Shown piece by piece: positions 54,123 to 63,281 of a stretch of 64,000 bases of DNA; within the stretch, counting starts at the first letter, position 1, and every line of letters begins with the position of its first letter. The notes below the pieces were generated by a model. The model did no database searches, was not told where the DNA came from, and worked only from the letters and a program-made list of their open reading frames with translations. Location of the stretch: positions 248,001 through 312,000 of the forward strand of contig NZ_JACHIO010000004.1 in NCBI RefSeq assembly GCF_014203225.1, read 5' to 3'. Source of the DNA: Granulicella mallensis (GTDB lineage Bacteria; Acidobacteriota; Terriglobia; Terriglobales; Acidobacteriaceae). The position numbers were made by a program, and so were the translations under genes.

Positions 54123-55796
54123 TTAGAGTGTCTGGCTCTCCACGTTCGCAAGGGTCGTATCCTTCGCCGCGCGGCTCCAGAGAATGCGCAGGTCAGTAAC
54201 CTTGCGCAAGTTAAAGTTCGCAGCACCCGGCGCAGTGACCGCAAAGAAGTCTGCGCGATGCACGTCCTCCAGCCAGAAAGCCGGGCGCGGATCGGGGTTC
54301 TGAGGAGCGACCTCGACATGCGACATCTCGAGATTTTTGAGATGGCGGATGAAGAAGCCATTCGACGGCGTAGGTCCGAAGCGCAGCAGCTCAGGATAAG
54401 CGTCTTCGATCTCGGGAACCTGCAGGTTATGCCAGTCAGGCATGGGCTTGGAGGTATCGCCCCAACCCGTGAGCGCGTCGGTGGGCAGCCCCTTGTGACC
54501 GAAGAAGCAGTTGGAGAGCTTCACATCTTCGATAAGATTTTCGGGAATCCCGGAGAAGATCGACGCCGTGGACGCCAGCGAGTTATGCGAGACGATATTG
54601 GATATAGCCACCCGGCGCAGCGTGCCGGGACGCATCGTGTCCTTCGGACCGCGATTGCGGCGGTTGAGGCGAAGGAAGAGCGGCGCATCGACCGTATCGC
54701 GTAGCGTGATATTCGAGATCGCAATGTCTTCGAGCAGCGCACCGTCGGAAGTCTCTAACGAAAGACCCTTGGAACCTTCGCAGACGCAGTTCGAAATGGT
54801 GATATTGCGAAAGCCGCCGTTGGACTCCGTGCCGCACTTGATGCGGCCGTTGCGTGAAACTTTCATCTCCGCCGCAAACTTCTTCCACGTACCGGCCACA
54901 ACAGAGCCAAGCTCGTACGTCCCGCTGACAAAGCAGTTCGCGATGGTCACGTTGTCCGTGGAGCGGGCATAGCCGAGCGCGTAGCTGGACTTCGGGCAGA
55001 TCGCATCGTCCCATGGCGAGTTGACCGTGCAGTTCGTGACACGCACATTCCTGCAGCAGTCGATGTCGAAGCCATCGCGATCCGTGTCGATCAGCAGATT
55101 GTCGAGCGTGAGGTTATCAACACCCGTAGCGAGCAGGGCAAAGTGGCCGCCCTTCAGTACCGAGAAGTCGCGCAGGAGAACGTTGTGGCAGTTCTTGAGC
55201 GCGATGGCCTTGTTGCCGACACCGGCCTGTTCCGCGTCGAAGAGAAGGCCACGTCCACGCGGCGAGTTCTGGTCGAGCTGGGCCTGACGTGAACGCGTGC
55301 CGCAGGATAGACCGGAGCCATGGATCAACCCTGGACCCAGGATGGAGAAGTTGTCGAGGTTCTCGCCGTAGAAGAGCGAGTTGCGCCAATGGTTATGGCC
55401 GTAGTCCTGGAACTCCTCCCAGGGCTTGTTGGGCTCGGCGGCATCGTAGGTGCCGCCGTTATAACCGGTGGTCTCACCGGGCTTGGGAGAGTCGGCGGCG
55501 AGGATGGTGCAGCCGCGAGAGAGGTACAGGTCGACCCTGCTGCGCAGATGGATCGTGAAGCACATGTACGTCCCTGCCGGAAAGAGCAGCGTGCCTCCGC
55601 CGGCCGCGGCCACGGCTTCAATGGCTTTGTTGATCGCCGGGGTGTCGACGGTCTTACCGTCGCCCGTCGCGCCATAGGTGCGAACGTTGAAGACCGCCTC
55701 TGCAGCAGCAGGTGCGGGCGATTCGGCCAAAGCGATATGGCCGATGGTGGAGGCGAGGGCGAGCGGCGAGAGCTTGAGTAAATCGCGACGATCCAT
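54123..55796 (-). CDS. GH28-like beta-helix glycoside hydrolase with Tat signal
   Basis: A 557-residue exported enzyme. The start MDRRDLLKLSPLALASTIG is a twin-arginine signal, which is why 55796 is chosen over 55829. After VFNVRTYGATGDGKTVDTPAINKAIEAVAAAGGGTLLFPAGTY comes a pectate-lyase-type beta-helix. The GH28 motif DRDGFDIDCCRNVRVTNC and WDDAICPKSS (catalytic Asp pair) are visible, but the usual GHG motif downstream is replaced by YELGSV. It is thus a GH28 relative acting on pectin-type or other acidic polysaccharide, with altered substrate site. Between it and the preceding small gene lie about 115 bases. Confidence 0.85.
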   Translation of the reverse strand: MDRRDLLKLSPLALASTIGHIALAESPAPAAAEAVFNVRTYGATGDGKTVDTPAINKAIEAVAAAGGGTLLFPAGTYMCFTIHLRSRVDLYLSRGCTILAADSPKPGETTGYNGGTYDAAEPNKPWEEFQDYGHNHWRNSLFYGENLDNFSILGPGLIHGSGLSCGTRSRQAQLDQNSPRGRGLLFDAEQAGVGNKAIALKNCHNVLLRDFSVLKGGHFALLATGVDNLTLDNLLIDTDRDGFDIDCCRNVRVTNCTVNSPWDDAICPKSSYALGYARSTDNVTIANCFVSGTYELGSVVAGTWKKFAAEMKVSRNGRIKCGTESNGGFRNITISNCVCEGSKGLSLETSDGALLEDIAISNITLRDTVDAPLFLRLNRRNRGPKDTMRPGTLRRVAISNIVSHNSLASTASIFSGIPENLIEDVKLSNCFFGHKGLPTDALTGWGDTSKPMPDWHNLQVPEIEDAYPELLRFGPTPSNGFFIRHLKNLEMSHVEVAPQNPDPRPAFWLEDVHRADFFAVTAPGAANFNLRKVTDLRILWSRAAKDTTLANVESQTL

Positions 55797-55913
55797 GATG
55801 CAGAGAATGGTACCGCATTCGGCACACAATCTGTCAGACAGGCTACCAAACCCTTTACAACAGCGAGGCCGCCCCCAGGGGAGCGGCCTCGCGAACGTCG
55901 ATGTTGCCTGTAC

Positions 55914-56198
55914 TTAGTAGCGGCGGTAGTCGTGGCGATAGCCATAGCGTCCGCGGTAGAAGTCCTCATGGCCATGCCAGCCGTAGTAGCGAGGGCCTAC
56001 GTAGGCAGGGTATCCATAGGCAGGCGGCGCAACAACATAGCGAGGGCCACCGAACCGCACGCCAACGACGACACGCTGGGCCTGGGCAGCAGGAGCTGCC
56101 GCGACGAGAACCGCACCCGCCAGAGCTGTTGCGGCAAGGACTTTGACTACGCTTGACTTCATGGACGTGAGCTTCGAGGTAACGTTGGATAACTTCAT
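55914..56198 (-). CDS. Small secreted Gly/Tyr-rich protein
   Basis: A 94-residue protein with a clear signal peptide (VVKVLAATALAGAVLVAAAPAAQAQ). The mature part is short, basic and rich in Tyr, Gly, Arg and His (YGYPAYVGPRYYGWHGHEDFYRGRYGYRHDYRRY); such proteins are common in Acidobacteria and their role is unknown. The ATG at 56198 is preceded by GGAGG. The high share of aromatic and basic residues fits an envelope-associated or metal-binding protein, but this is a guess. Confidence 0.75.
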   Translation of the reverse strand: MKLSNVTSKLTSMKSSVVKVLAATALAGAVLVAAAPAAQAQRVVVGVRFGGPRYVVAPPAYGYPAYVGPRYYGWHGHEDFYRGRYGYRHDYRRY

Positions 56199-56349
56199 AA
56201 CCTGCCTCCTGTACTGCGTTTACAAGCGCCGTGCATTTAGATAAACGCAGGTCTGTGTGCCGGGTTGCGCGCAACTTTTCGGAGTGGCTGGGTTGGGCGA
56301 AACAGGAAACGAGCCATGGGCAACGAAAGATGATGGCGGCAACGATGCA

Positions 56350-56519
56350 GGGCCAACGGCCCGGTCTCATACCAGCCTGGGGTGAAGCCCCAGGTGAGCA
56401 GACCCATAACTTCCGAGGGCTGAAAGCCTGACTCATCGGTTAGACCACAGATGAGTCGGGCTTTCAGCCCTCAAAAATCTCCCACCATCTTTCCTGGTAT
56501 GAGACCGGGCCGTTGGCCC
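56350..56519. repeat. Nested palindromic repeats
   Basis: Outer arms at 56350-56374 and 56495-56519 are perfect 25-base reverse complements. Inside lie a second pair of 22-base arms (56415-56436 and 56451-56472, one mismatch) around a 14-base loop, and a small palindrome CCTGGGGTGAAGCCCCAGG at 56376-56394. The whole 170-base block could fold as one cruciform or RNA. It fills the 368-base gap between the small secreted protein and the TonB receptor; no gene seen. Confidence 0.85.
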
Positions 56520-56566
56520 TTCATCATCGCCTTGATAAGATTCGTGACCTACGGATGAATCGTTGA

Positions 56567-58696
56567 TCAGCGACTGAAGTTATACCGCAATCCAGCCTGC
56601 ACCAATCGTGGAGCAGCCAACGTCAGGATCGGTGTGCGACCCGCATCAATACTGCGATTCAAAAGGTTCTGCGCACCCGCAAAGATCGATAGACCATGCG
56701 AAAGCGAGCGGTCTGCCGAGAGATCGAAACGAGCCTCGGGGTGCAGCAGGAACTGGTTCTCCGCATCGTCGAACTCCTGCCCGGTATAGCTGGCGATGAG
56801 GTGGAAGTTAGCCACGTGAGGCGCGGCATAATTCGCAGTCGCTGTGACGGATTCGCGTGGGACCTCCGGAATCCATTTGCCGGTGAGATTGTTCTGCTCA
56901 GGGCTGTTCGAATTGAAGGCGGTCACCGTCGCGACAGCGAGCTGATAACCGAAGGTCGCGTCAAAGCCATGCCAGTGTTCGGACTGCGCTTCAAGCATCA
57001 GGCCACGGCTGCGAATCTGGCCGAGGTTCTGGCGCTGCAGGGTCTGCGTCGTTGCGGTCTGGCTCAGTTGAACCGCCGAGATCGGCCGATTGACCTCAGT
57101 CCAGAAGTATGTGGAGCGCAAGGTCCCGAGATGTCCCAGCGTGAGATTACCGCCGAACTCAAAACCGGTAGCGCGCTCGGCAAGCAGTGACGAGTTCGCC
57201 AGAGTCGTCTGCTGGCCGACCTGGCTGGTGCGATAGAGCTCGTTCAGCGTCGGCCCACGAAACGCGCGGAAGGCCGTCGCCGTCAACGCGATGCCGTGCG
57301 GTAGTTGCCGCACCAGCCCGAGGCGCGGGCTCGCGACCAATTCGTCGATCTCCGGCAGGGGTGTGGTCACCGGAGAATTTGAGACCCGCTGTTGCGCATC
57401 GAAAGTCCGGAACGAGTCGACGCGTACCGAGCCGGAGAGCGACCAGTTCCGAGGCTGCCAGACAGCATCCACATAGCCGCCCGTCTCACGCTGGCGAGCG
57501 CTGGTGCTGGTGGTCGTCGTAGGCAGGGAGTTCACTACGCCGGTTTCGTCGTCGGTTCCACGAATGTCGCGCAGGTCGAGCCCCAGCGCCGCTGTCACTG
57601 CACGCGGCAACGCTCGCGAGCCCTGCAGGGCAAAGCCGAACTCGTCGGTAGGAACCCGTTGCAGCTTGGTGAGCTTTTCAGAGTTGCGATCGGCAGCAAC
57701 GGAGGAGAACCCCTGGCGATAGCCCTCGCGTGAGCCGTACAGGCGCAGCACCCCGTGCCCCAGCGTGGAATCGGAGTCGGCACCGCCGACGTAGCGCCAC
57801 AGGCGAGCGGCATTGGTTTGCTGGGGAGTTCCATTGATGCGCGCTTCGTTCATCACGTTCCCGCGCAGAAAGGCGCTGACACCATGTAGTTCAGCAGGAG
57901 TTCGCAGTTCCAGACGGCCACTCTCGCTGATGACATTCGTAGGGATATCGACGGAGCCGCGCAGCGCAGGAGCCGTCGTGATGTAGCCGCCATTATCGAC
58001 CATGCTGAAGGCCGCCAGCGTGTCGAGGAAGTGCGTCGCACTGGTAAGCAACGCGTCTCCTACCCCGGTGTTCTCAGTCGCGCCCGAAGCATCTGCTGAG
58101 AAGTTGAAGACGTGCCCCGGGGGCGGCTCCACGGGCACCACATCGATGACCCCACCGATGGCGCTTGAGCCATACAGATCCGCGGAGCCTCCCCGCAGCA
58201 GCTGCACCTGCTGGATAGCTAGCGTCGGAATCTCGTTCCAATGCACCCAGCCGCCGAAGGGATCGGTGAGCGGAGTCTGATCGCTGATGACCAGAGTGCG
58301 GCTCGCGCCCGTGCTTCCGAGTCCTCTCAGGCTGAGTCCCTGCGAAGTGGGATTCGCGGTCCACGAACTTGTGCGCCGAAAGAGTTGGAAGCCTGCCACC
58401 GAATGCAGACTGTCATCGAGCGCGAGACCTGGCGCCTGCTCAAGCTGCTGCTGTGAGAGCAGTGCCGTGCTGGTGGCGGAATCGTTGATATCCTCAAGTC
58501 CGCGATCGGCGGTGACCGTGATCGACTGTGTGACCGGAGGTATCGTCTGAGGCGTGGTCGATTGCTGGGCTCCTGCGTGCAGAGCAGCGACAACAAACGC
58601 AGCAGCCAGGAAGAACGTGCGTGGAGGGCGTTTCGTTAAGGGCACAGAGGAACCCGTGCCCTTGACGAAACTCACCTCGCGAACGATTTCGTCCAC
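56567..58696 (-). CDS. BtuB/FepA-like TonB-dependent receptor
   Basis: A receptor of about 709 residues. A signal-like segment (TFFLAAAFVVAALHAGAQ) precedes the plug domain (about residues 60-160: ITVTADRGLEDINDSATSTALLSQQQLEQAPG, SLRGLGSTGASRTLVISDQTPLTDPFGGWVHWNEIP, VQLLRGGSADLYGSSAIGGVIDV) and a 22-stranded barrel ending in LRYNFSR. The plug is of the vitamin B12/siderophore (BtuB/colicin I) kind, not Oar. The true start is uncertain: no ATG is well placed; GTG at 58696 (two bases from the gatA stop) is chosen and GTG at 58675 is an alternative. No cobalamin or siderophore genes are nearby. Confidence 0.8.
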   Translation of the reverse strand: MDEIVREVSFVKGTGSSVPLTKRPPRTFFLAAAFVVAALHAGAQQSTTPQTIPPVTQSITVTADRGLEDINDSATSTALLSQQQLEQAPGLALDDSLHSVAGFQLFRRTSSWTANPTSQGLSLRGLGSTGASRTLVISDQTPLTDPFGGWVHWNEIPTLAIQQVQLLRGGSADLYGSSAIGGVIDVVPVEPPPGHVFNFSADASGATENTGVGDALLTSATHFLDTLAAFSMVDNGGYITTAPALRGSVDIPTNVISESGRLELRTPAELHGVSAFLRGNVMNEARINGTPQQTNAARLWRYVGGADSDSTLGHGVLRLYGSREGYRQGFSSVAADRNSEKLTKLQRVPTDEFGFALQGSRALPRAVTAALGLDLRDIRGTDDETGVVNSLPTTTTSTSARQRETGGYVDAVWQPRNWSLSGSVRVDSFRTFDAQQRVSNSPVTTPLPEIDELVASPRLGLVRQLPHGIALTATAFRAFRGPTLNELYRTSQVGQQTTLANSSLLAERATGFEFGGNLTLGHLGTLRSTYFWTEVNRPISAVQLSQTATTQTLQRQNLGQIRSRGLMLEAQSEHWHGFDATFGYQLAVATVTAFNSNSPEQNNLTGKWIPEVPRESVTATANYAAPHVANFHLIASYTGQEFDDAENQFLLHPEARFDLSADRSLSHGLSIFAGAQNLLNRSIDAGRTPILTLAAPRLVQAGLRYNFSR

Positions 58697-58697
58697 T

Positions 58698-60152
58698 CTA
58701 ACGTCCCGACTGCGCCGCTTCCACGGCAGCGCCGACGCGCAGCATGGTTCCCTCATCGAAGTGGCGGCCAAGGATCTGCACACCGATCGGCAGGCCAGCC
58801 TGTGTCGTCCCACACGGCACACTCATACCGCAGATCCCCGCCAACGATGCCGCCACCGAGTAGATGTCTTCGAGATACATCTGGATCGGGTCGTCAGTCT
58901 TCTCGCCGAGCTTGAACGCGGGGGTCGGCGTCACCGGGCAGACGATGGCATCGACCTGCGTGAAGGCGCTGAGGAAGTCGCGCGTCAACAGCGTGCGTAC
59001 CTGCTGCGCCTTGCGATAGTAGGCATCGTAGTAGCCCGCCGAGAGCGCATAGGTGCCGAGCAGGATGCGCCGCTTGACCTCGGCGCCGAAGCCCTCATCG
59101 CGCGACTTGCGGAACATCGCGGCAAGCGTATTGGCATCCTCCGCGCGCAGCCCATAGCGAACGCCGTCGAAGCGAGAGAGATTGGAGCTGGCCTCCGCCG
59201 TCGCGATCACATAGTAGGTCGGCACGGCATAGCGCGTATGCGGCAGGGAGACCTTGTGGATGCTGCAACCGGCGGCGCGCAGATCGTCAAGCGCCTTTTC
59301 AATGGCGGCGCGAATCTCCCGATCAAGGCCCTCGCCAAAGTACTCCACGGGAACGCCGATGCGCAGCCCCGCGACCGGCTTGGCAGCCTCGGCGGAATAG
59401 TTCGCGACAGGCTGGAGAGAGGACGTAGCATCCAGCGGATCGGGGCCCGCCAGCACATCAAGCATCGTCGCAGCGTCCGCAACCGAGCGCGTGAAGGGGC
59501 CGACGCGATCGAGCGAGGAGGCAAAGGCGATAAGACCGTAGCGCGAGACGCGGCCATACGTCGGCAGCACGCCCACGACACCGCAGAAGGCAGCGGGCTG
59601 ACGAATGGAGCCGCCCGTATCCGTCCCCAGCGACGCCACGCACAAGCCTGCGGCAACCGCCGCCGCCGAGCCTCCGGACGATCCGCCAGGAACACGATCG
59701 AGAGCGCGTGGATTGTGAACCGGCCCGTAAGCCGAGTTCTCGTTCGACGAGCCCATCGCGAACTCGTCGCAGTTCAGCTTGCCGAGCAGCACGGCTCCCG
59801 CCGCTTCAAGCTTCGCAACGCAGGTAGCGTCATAGGGGGGATGATAGCCCTTCAGGATGAGCGACCCGGCGGTCGCCGGAGCGCCGCGCATCGTCAACAC
59901 ATCCTTGATGCCGATGGGAACACCGGCCAGCGGGCCGAGAGTCGTTCCGGCCTTTGCCGCAGCGTCTACACGTTCGGCCTGGGCCATCGCCCGTTCGCGG
60001 CTCAGCGCGAGATAGCTGTTGATCTCTGGATCGACGGTGGCGATACGCTCATAGTGCTCGGCGGCCAGCGATGCGGCGGAGACGCGGCCCTCGACGACAG
60101 CCGTACGGGCCGCGGAGAGCGAAAGGGTTTCGAGTTGCAGTGTTTCAGCCAT
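58698..60152 (-). CDS. gatA: Glutamyl/aspartyl-tRNA amidotransferase subunit A
   Basis: A 484-residue amidase of the GatCAB complex, which turns Glu-tRNA(Gln) or Asp-tRNA(Asn) into the amide. The amidase signature is complete: catalytic Lys in GVPIGIKDV, the Ser pair in GGSSGGSAAAVAAG, and the nucleophile Ser in GTDTGGSIRQPA. Length is normal. It follows gatC by 89 bases that hold three tandem 18-base repeats. gatB is not in the window. A 539-codon frame runs antisense to it and is a shadow. The ribosome site GGAGAG is about twelve bases from the ATG. Confidence 0.95.
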   Translation of the reverse strand: MAETLQLETLSLSAARTAVVEGRVSAASLAAEHYERIATVDPEINSYLALSRERAMAQAERVDAAAKAGTTLGPLAGVPIGIKDVLTMRGAPATAGSLILKGYHPPYDATCVAKLEAAGAVLLGKLNCDEFAMGSSNENSAYGPVHNPRALDRVPGGSSGGSAAAVAAGLCVASLGTDTGGSIRQPAAFCGVVGVLPTYGRVSRYGLIAFASSLDRVGPFTRSVADAATMLDVLAGPDPLDATSSLQPVANYSAEAAKPVAGLRIGVPVEYFGEGLDREIRAAIEKALDDLRAAGCSIHKVSLPHTRYAVPTYYVIATAEASSNLSRFDGVRYGLRAEDANTLAAMFRKSRDEGFGAEVKRRILLGTYALSAGYYDAYYRKAQQVRTLLTRDFLSAFTQVDAIVCPVTPTPAFKLGEKTDDPIQMYLEDIYSVAASLAGICGMSVPCGTTQAGLPIGVQILGRHFDEGTMLRVGAAVEAAQSGR

Positions 60153-60169
60153 GTTGTGCGTGGCTCTCC

Positions 60170-60223
60170 TTGATGCTTTAAAACCTATTGACGCTTTAGA
60201 ACCTGTTGATGCGTTGGAACCTG
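60170..60223. repeat. Three tandem 18-bp repeats between gatC and gatA
   Basis: Copies at 60170-60187, 60188-60205 and 60206-60223 share TTGAyGC..T..AACCT, with few differences. The block ends 18 bases before the gatC stop and covers the gap to gatA. Unit length is a multiple of three but it is outside both genes. Confidence 0.75.
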
Positions 60224-60241
60224 TCTAGTCTGCGGTTGCTC

Positions 60242-60583
60242 TTAGCGCTCAATGACCTTCGGGACCTTGAAGAAGCGACCATCGGTCTCGGGAGCCTCAG
60301 CCATGACGAGCGCGCGGTCGATCGAAGGCTTCACGACATCGGGCCGCAACGATTCACCGCTCATCGCCGGGAGAGCGCCGAGCATCTCGGCGACCTGCGC
60401 CATCGGCGGAACGTCGTGGGTATCGAGCTCGTTCAACTCCGCAATGTGTCCAAGGATCGCGTTCAGATCGCGCGCCATGCGCGGAAGCTCCTCGGCGGTG
60501 AGTTCGAGATTGGCAAGGTCGGCGACGTGCCGCACTTCGTCCAGTGTTACTCCTGCAACCTCGGGGGTCGCTGCCTGGCTCAT
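60242..60583 (-). CDS. gatC: Glutamyl/aspartyl-tRNA amidotransferase subunit C
   Basis: A 113-residue protein, the small helper subunit of GatCAB that stabilises GatA. VTLDEVRHVADLANLELTAEELPRMARDLNAILGHIAELNELDT is the family's helical core, and MAEAPETDGRFFKVPKVIE is the conserved C-terminal end. It begins three bases after the stop of the upstream DUF721 gene, with GGAG inside that gene's end as ribosome site. gatA follows, 89 bases downstream. The gatC-gatA order is usual. Confidence 0.95.
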   Translation of the reverse strand: MSQAATPEVAGVTLDEVRHVADLANLELTAEELPRMARDLNAILGHIAELNELDTHDVPPMAQVAEMLGALPAMSGESLRPDVVKPSIDRALVMAEAPETDGRFFKVPKVIER

Positions 60584-60586
60584 CGT

Positions 60587-60916
60587 TTACTCCTTCGGGG
60601 ACTTTGGGGGTACCGTGCGAGGCCATGGCCGCACACTTCCCCTCTCTTCGAAGTGTATCCCGTTGAAGCGCACTGCGGCGATGCGACCCAGGTCGTTGGC
60701 CAGCGCCGAGCGCATGTGCAGGAACTGCTTCATCCATTCGGAGCCCGCCACCCGCACATGCAGAACGCGCTCCGCGTCGAGATGCAGGACCTCGCCGTGG
60801 CCGGCCAGCGCAGCGCCACAGGCCACAGGCCACGCCGCGGCGAGACGGTCTTCATCCGGCAGTTCCCGCAGGCTGCGGCCCAGCGATCCACGCAGGATAT
60901 CGCGCATGTTCTGCAT
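60587..60916 (-). CDS. DUF721 (DciA-like) protein
   Basis: A 109-residue protein: MQNMRDILRGSLGRSLRELPDEDRLAAAWPVACGAALAGHGEVLHL, then a strand-rich segment VLHVRVAGSEWMKQFLHM. This is the DUF721 fold, found in DciA, the helicase loader used in bacteria without DnaC. Its ATG overlaps the preceding glycosyltransferase stop by one base (TGATG), which sets the start over a longer frame from 60946. It lies just before gatC, so this gene joins polysaccharide and tRNA-amidation genes in a single run. The DNA-replication role is inferred from family. Confidence 0.75.
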   Translation of the reverse strand: MQNMRDILRGSLGRSLRELPDEDRLAAAWPVACGAALAGHGEVLHLDAERVLHVRVAGSEWMKQFLHMRSALANDLGRIAAVRFNGIHFEERGSVRPWPRTVPPKSPKE

Positions 60917-62052
60917 CAGCGAGCCCCCACTGTGACACCACCGCAACGGGCTGTAAGGGCTTCGCAGGCCTCGGCTACCTGATCCACCGTAATGCGCTCG
61001 ATGACGTCCGTAGGCTGCCCCTTGAACTCGAAGCCCAGGTGCAGATAGCCACCGCTTCCATCGGCGGGCTGAACGTTGGCGCAGCAGCGGCCTCGTGCTC
61101 CCCAGCGATGTTCGGCCGTCGGCCCGTTCAGCGATACCGTCGGCGCACCCGCGATCGCGGCCAGATGCATGACTCCGGTATTCACACTCGCAACCAGCCG
61201 GGAGCGGCGCAGCAGACGCGTCAGCGAAAGAAAACCATCGGGGCTGACAAACGGCACAGCGCGCAGACCAGCAGCCTCCAAACGCTCAAGAAGCGGCGTC
61301 ATACGCGGTTTGTCAGAAGGTGCTCCGGTTATAACAAACAAAGTCTCCGGCCGCACCAGACGCCGGGCCAGCTCAACCCAGCGGTCCTCCGGCCACTCGC
61401 GCAGCACGGAGTTCTGGCCCGAAGCCCAGGGATGAAATACAACAAGGTCGCGCTCCTCCGCCAGTGGCGCAGGACCATTTTCAGAAATCACGACAGCAGG
61501 CGCATGCGGATGGATTACCGGCGGGACGACACCGCTCCCCGCTAACAAAGCTCGCAGATTGTCGACCTCATGACGGTCGGCTGTGTGGCTGACGACGCGG
61601 TCATATCCACGGCTGCGATATTGGCCCGGCGAGTGGAAGCCGACGGTAAACTGCGCTCCCGAGAGCATCGTGTAGAACGCCGTCAGGCGCTGCCAGCTCG
61701 TAAAGTCCAGCAGCACGTCGAACCGCTGCGCGCGAATGCGGCGAATCGTCTCAGGCGGCTTGGTGAGATCGATGAGGACGCGCTTGTCGGCTCCCGGAAT
61801 GATCTCGGCGGCAGCTAAGTTCTGCTGCATGCAAAGATGCACGACGTGCGCCTCCGGCAGGGCGGCCCGAAGATCCTGCAGAGGGCCGGAAAACAGCAGC
61901 GTATCGCCCAGGGCAGGCGAGCAGATCACGCCGATACGCTGAGGATTGGCAGGCCGCTGCGTGCGACGGCGGCGAAAGCTGGCCAGGAGATTCAGCAGCG
62001 GTGTGCCGACCCAGAGGTCGAGTTGGCGATTTCGCTGGTTGCCACGCTGCAT
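60916..62052 (-). CDS. GT9 heptosyltransferase-like glycosyltransferase
   Basis: A 378-residue enzyme of glycosyltransferase family 9 (lipopolysaccharide heptosyltransferase type). Two Rossmann-like halves: the N-terminal one has RIGVICSPALGDTLLFSGPLQDLRAALPEAHV, and the C-terminal one LVVFHPWASGQNSVLREWPEDRWVELARRL, then ASVNTGVMHLAAIAGAPTVSLNGPTAEHRWG, the donor-binding signature. It likely adds ADP-heptose or a similar sugar to a surface glycan. A gmhB gene upstream on the same strand supports heptose use. It lies between a sugar transferase (56-base gap) and a DUF721 gene (overlap). Confidence 0.88.
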   Translation of the reverse strand: MQRGNQRNRQLDLWVGTPLLNLLASFRRRRTQRPANPQRIGVICSPALGDTLLFSGPLQDLRAALPEAHVVHLCMQQNLAAAEIIPGADKRVLIDLTKPPETIRRIRAQRFDVLLDFTSWQRLTAFYTMLSGAQFTVGFHSPGQYRSRGYDRVVSHTADRHEVDNLRALLAGSGVVPPVIHPHAPAVVISENGPAPLAEERDLVVFHPWASGQNSVLREWPEDRWVELARRLVRPETLFVITGAPSDKPRMTPLLERLEAAGLRAVPFVSPDGFLSLTRLLRRSRLVASVNTGVMHLAAIAGAPTVSLNGPTAEHRWGARGRCCANVQPADGSGGYLHLGFEFKGQPTDVIERITVDQVAEACEALTARCGGVTVGAR

Positions 62053-62108
62053 AGCTTGATTCTAGTGGGTGATGCGGAGAGGGGTTCACTCTTGCGGTGA
62101 ACCCGCTT

Positions 62109-62852
62109 CTAATAAGCGCCGTCCTGCTTCAGGACCGTGGAGAACGTCTTGAAGAGAATCTTGATATCTCCTAAGAAGGTCCAATCGTGAACGTAACGGC
62201 TGTCGAGTTGAAGCCGCTGCTGATAGGTTGTGCTGCTGCGTCCGGATACCTGCCACAGCCCTGTAATGCCGGGCTTGACGAGGCAGTAGTCGACAAAGTG
62301 CTTGCCGTATTTTTCGACCTCGGCTGCAACGATGGGACGAGGTCCCACCAGACTCATGCTTCCGGTGAAAACGTTCCACAACTGTGGAATCTCGTCCAGG
62401 CTGGTGCGGCGCAGAAAATTACCGATCTGGGTGACGCGAGGATCGTTCTGGAGCTTGCGGGCCTTGAGCCACTCCTCGCGGGCGTCAGGATTCTCCTGAA
62501 GATAGGCTTCCAACACCTCTGCCGAGTCGACGCACATTGTGCGGAACTTCCACATGGAGAAGAAGCCGCCCTGGGCGCGGATACGGCGATGCGAGAAGAA
62601 GATCGGTCCTGGCGAGGTAAACCGGACGATGCTGGCAACGATACCGACGATCAGCAGCAGAATAGGCGAGAAAAGCAGCACCAGAAAGATGTCCAACCCA
62701 CGCTTGAGCACGCTATAGCGGAAGGTGCCCTGTGGCCCTTGCTCGAACCGAGAGACCCTGCCGGTCGTGCCGGAGCTGATGTCCGGGAATGAGAATACCC
62801 GGCCATTCATGGCGGCGGTTTCGGATTTGTAGGAGTACATCTCTAACGCCAT
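62109..62852 (-). CDS. Initiating sugar-phosphate transferase (WbaP/ExoY type)
   Basis: A 247-residue membrane protein with one hydrophobic hairpin (about residues 50-75: [24 protein letters not shown]). The bacterial sugar transferase domain follows: [27 protein letters not shown], then [27 protein letters not shown] and [14 protein letters not shown], all family motifs. It transfers a sugar-1-phosphate from UDP-sugar to undecaprenyl phosphate and so starts exopolysaccharide or O-antigen synthesis. It lacks the large N-terminal membrane domain of WbaP, as ExoY does. GGAG precedes the ATG. Confidence 0.92.
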   Translation of the reverse strand: MALEMYSYKSETAAMNGRVFSFPDISSGTTGRVSRFEQGPQGTFRYSVLKRGLDIFLVLLFSPILLLIVGIVASIVRFTSPGPIFFSHRRIRAQGGFFSMWKFRTMCVDSAEVLEAYLQENPDAREEWLKARKLQNDPRVTQIGNFLRRTSLDEIPQLWNVFTGSMSLVGPRPIVAAEVEKYGKHFVDYCLVKPGITGLWQVSGRSSTTYQQRLQLDSRYVHDWTFLGDIKILFKTFSTVLKQDGAY

Positions 62853-63281
62853 ACGCTTCTTCTTCTCCCGGGGCCCTGTCCGGCTCTATCGCCGAACTTC
62901 AGACCAAATCTTTCAACGGCGGCTGCGATCTTTATGTCGCTCTCGTGTTGAAGCTCTGTTGGTACGGCTCTGCAAATCTATCGCCCACGCCCATGACGAT
63001 AATCGCCCGAAAAGGCTTATCCATTGGACTGCGCTTTGTGTAAATGGTTGCACTTTGACATCAACTGGCCATAAAGCCAAGCAAAATGCGTACATCCATC
63101 CACAATCTGTAGCTTTTGTATTCAATACGAGGCTACAGCAAATAAGGTTGCAGGCAACCTCTACGGGCCGCTTCTTTGGGATAGGATGCGGGTTGGTAAG
63201 AGAGGGCTGTACGGAGCCCATGAATGACCGTTTAAAGAGTACGGCTGCCTGAAGATTAAAAGCGCTTGAACATTAGTGCGG
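62853..63281. other. 429-base gene-free region
   Basis: No believable gene on either strand. A TTTGACA box at 63053-63059 on the plus strand has no good -10 partner. It must contain the minus-strand promoter of the sugar transferase, but I could not place it with confidence. No repeat or hairpin stands out. Confidence 0.5.

Noticed and set aside
58554-60173. A 539-codon open frame on the plus strand
   Set aside because: It is antisense to the complete, motif-rich gatA and its protein is Arg/Ala-rich without any family pattern; a high-GC shadow.
62853-63281. Possible small gene or ncRNA in the gap before the sugar transferase
   Set aside because: No frame has a ribosome site, and no hairpin or conserved RNA motif could be supported.
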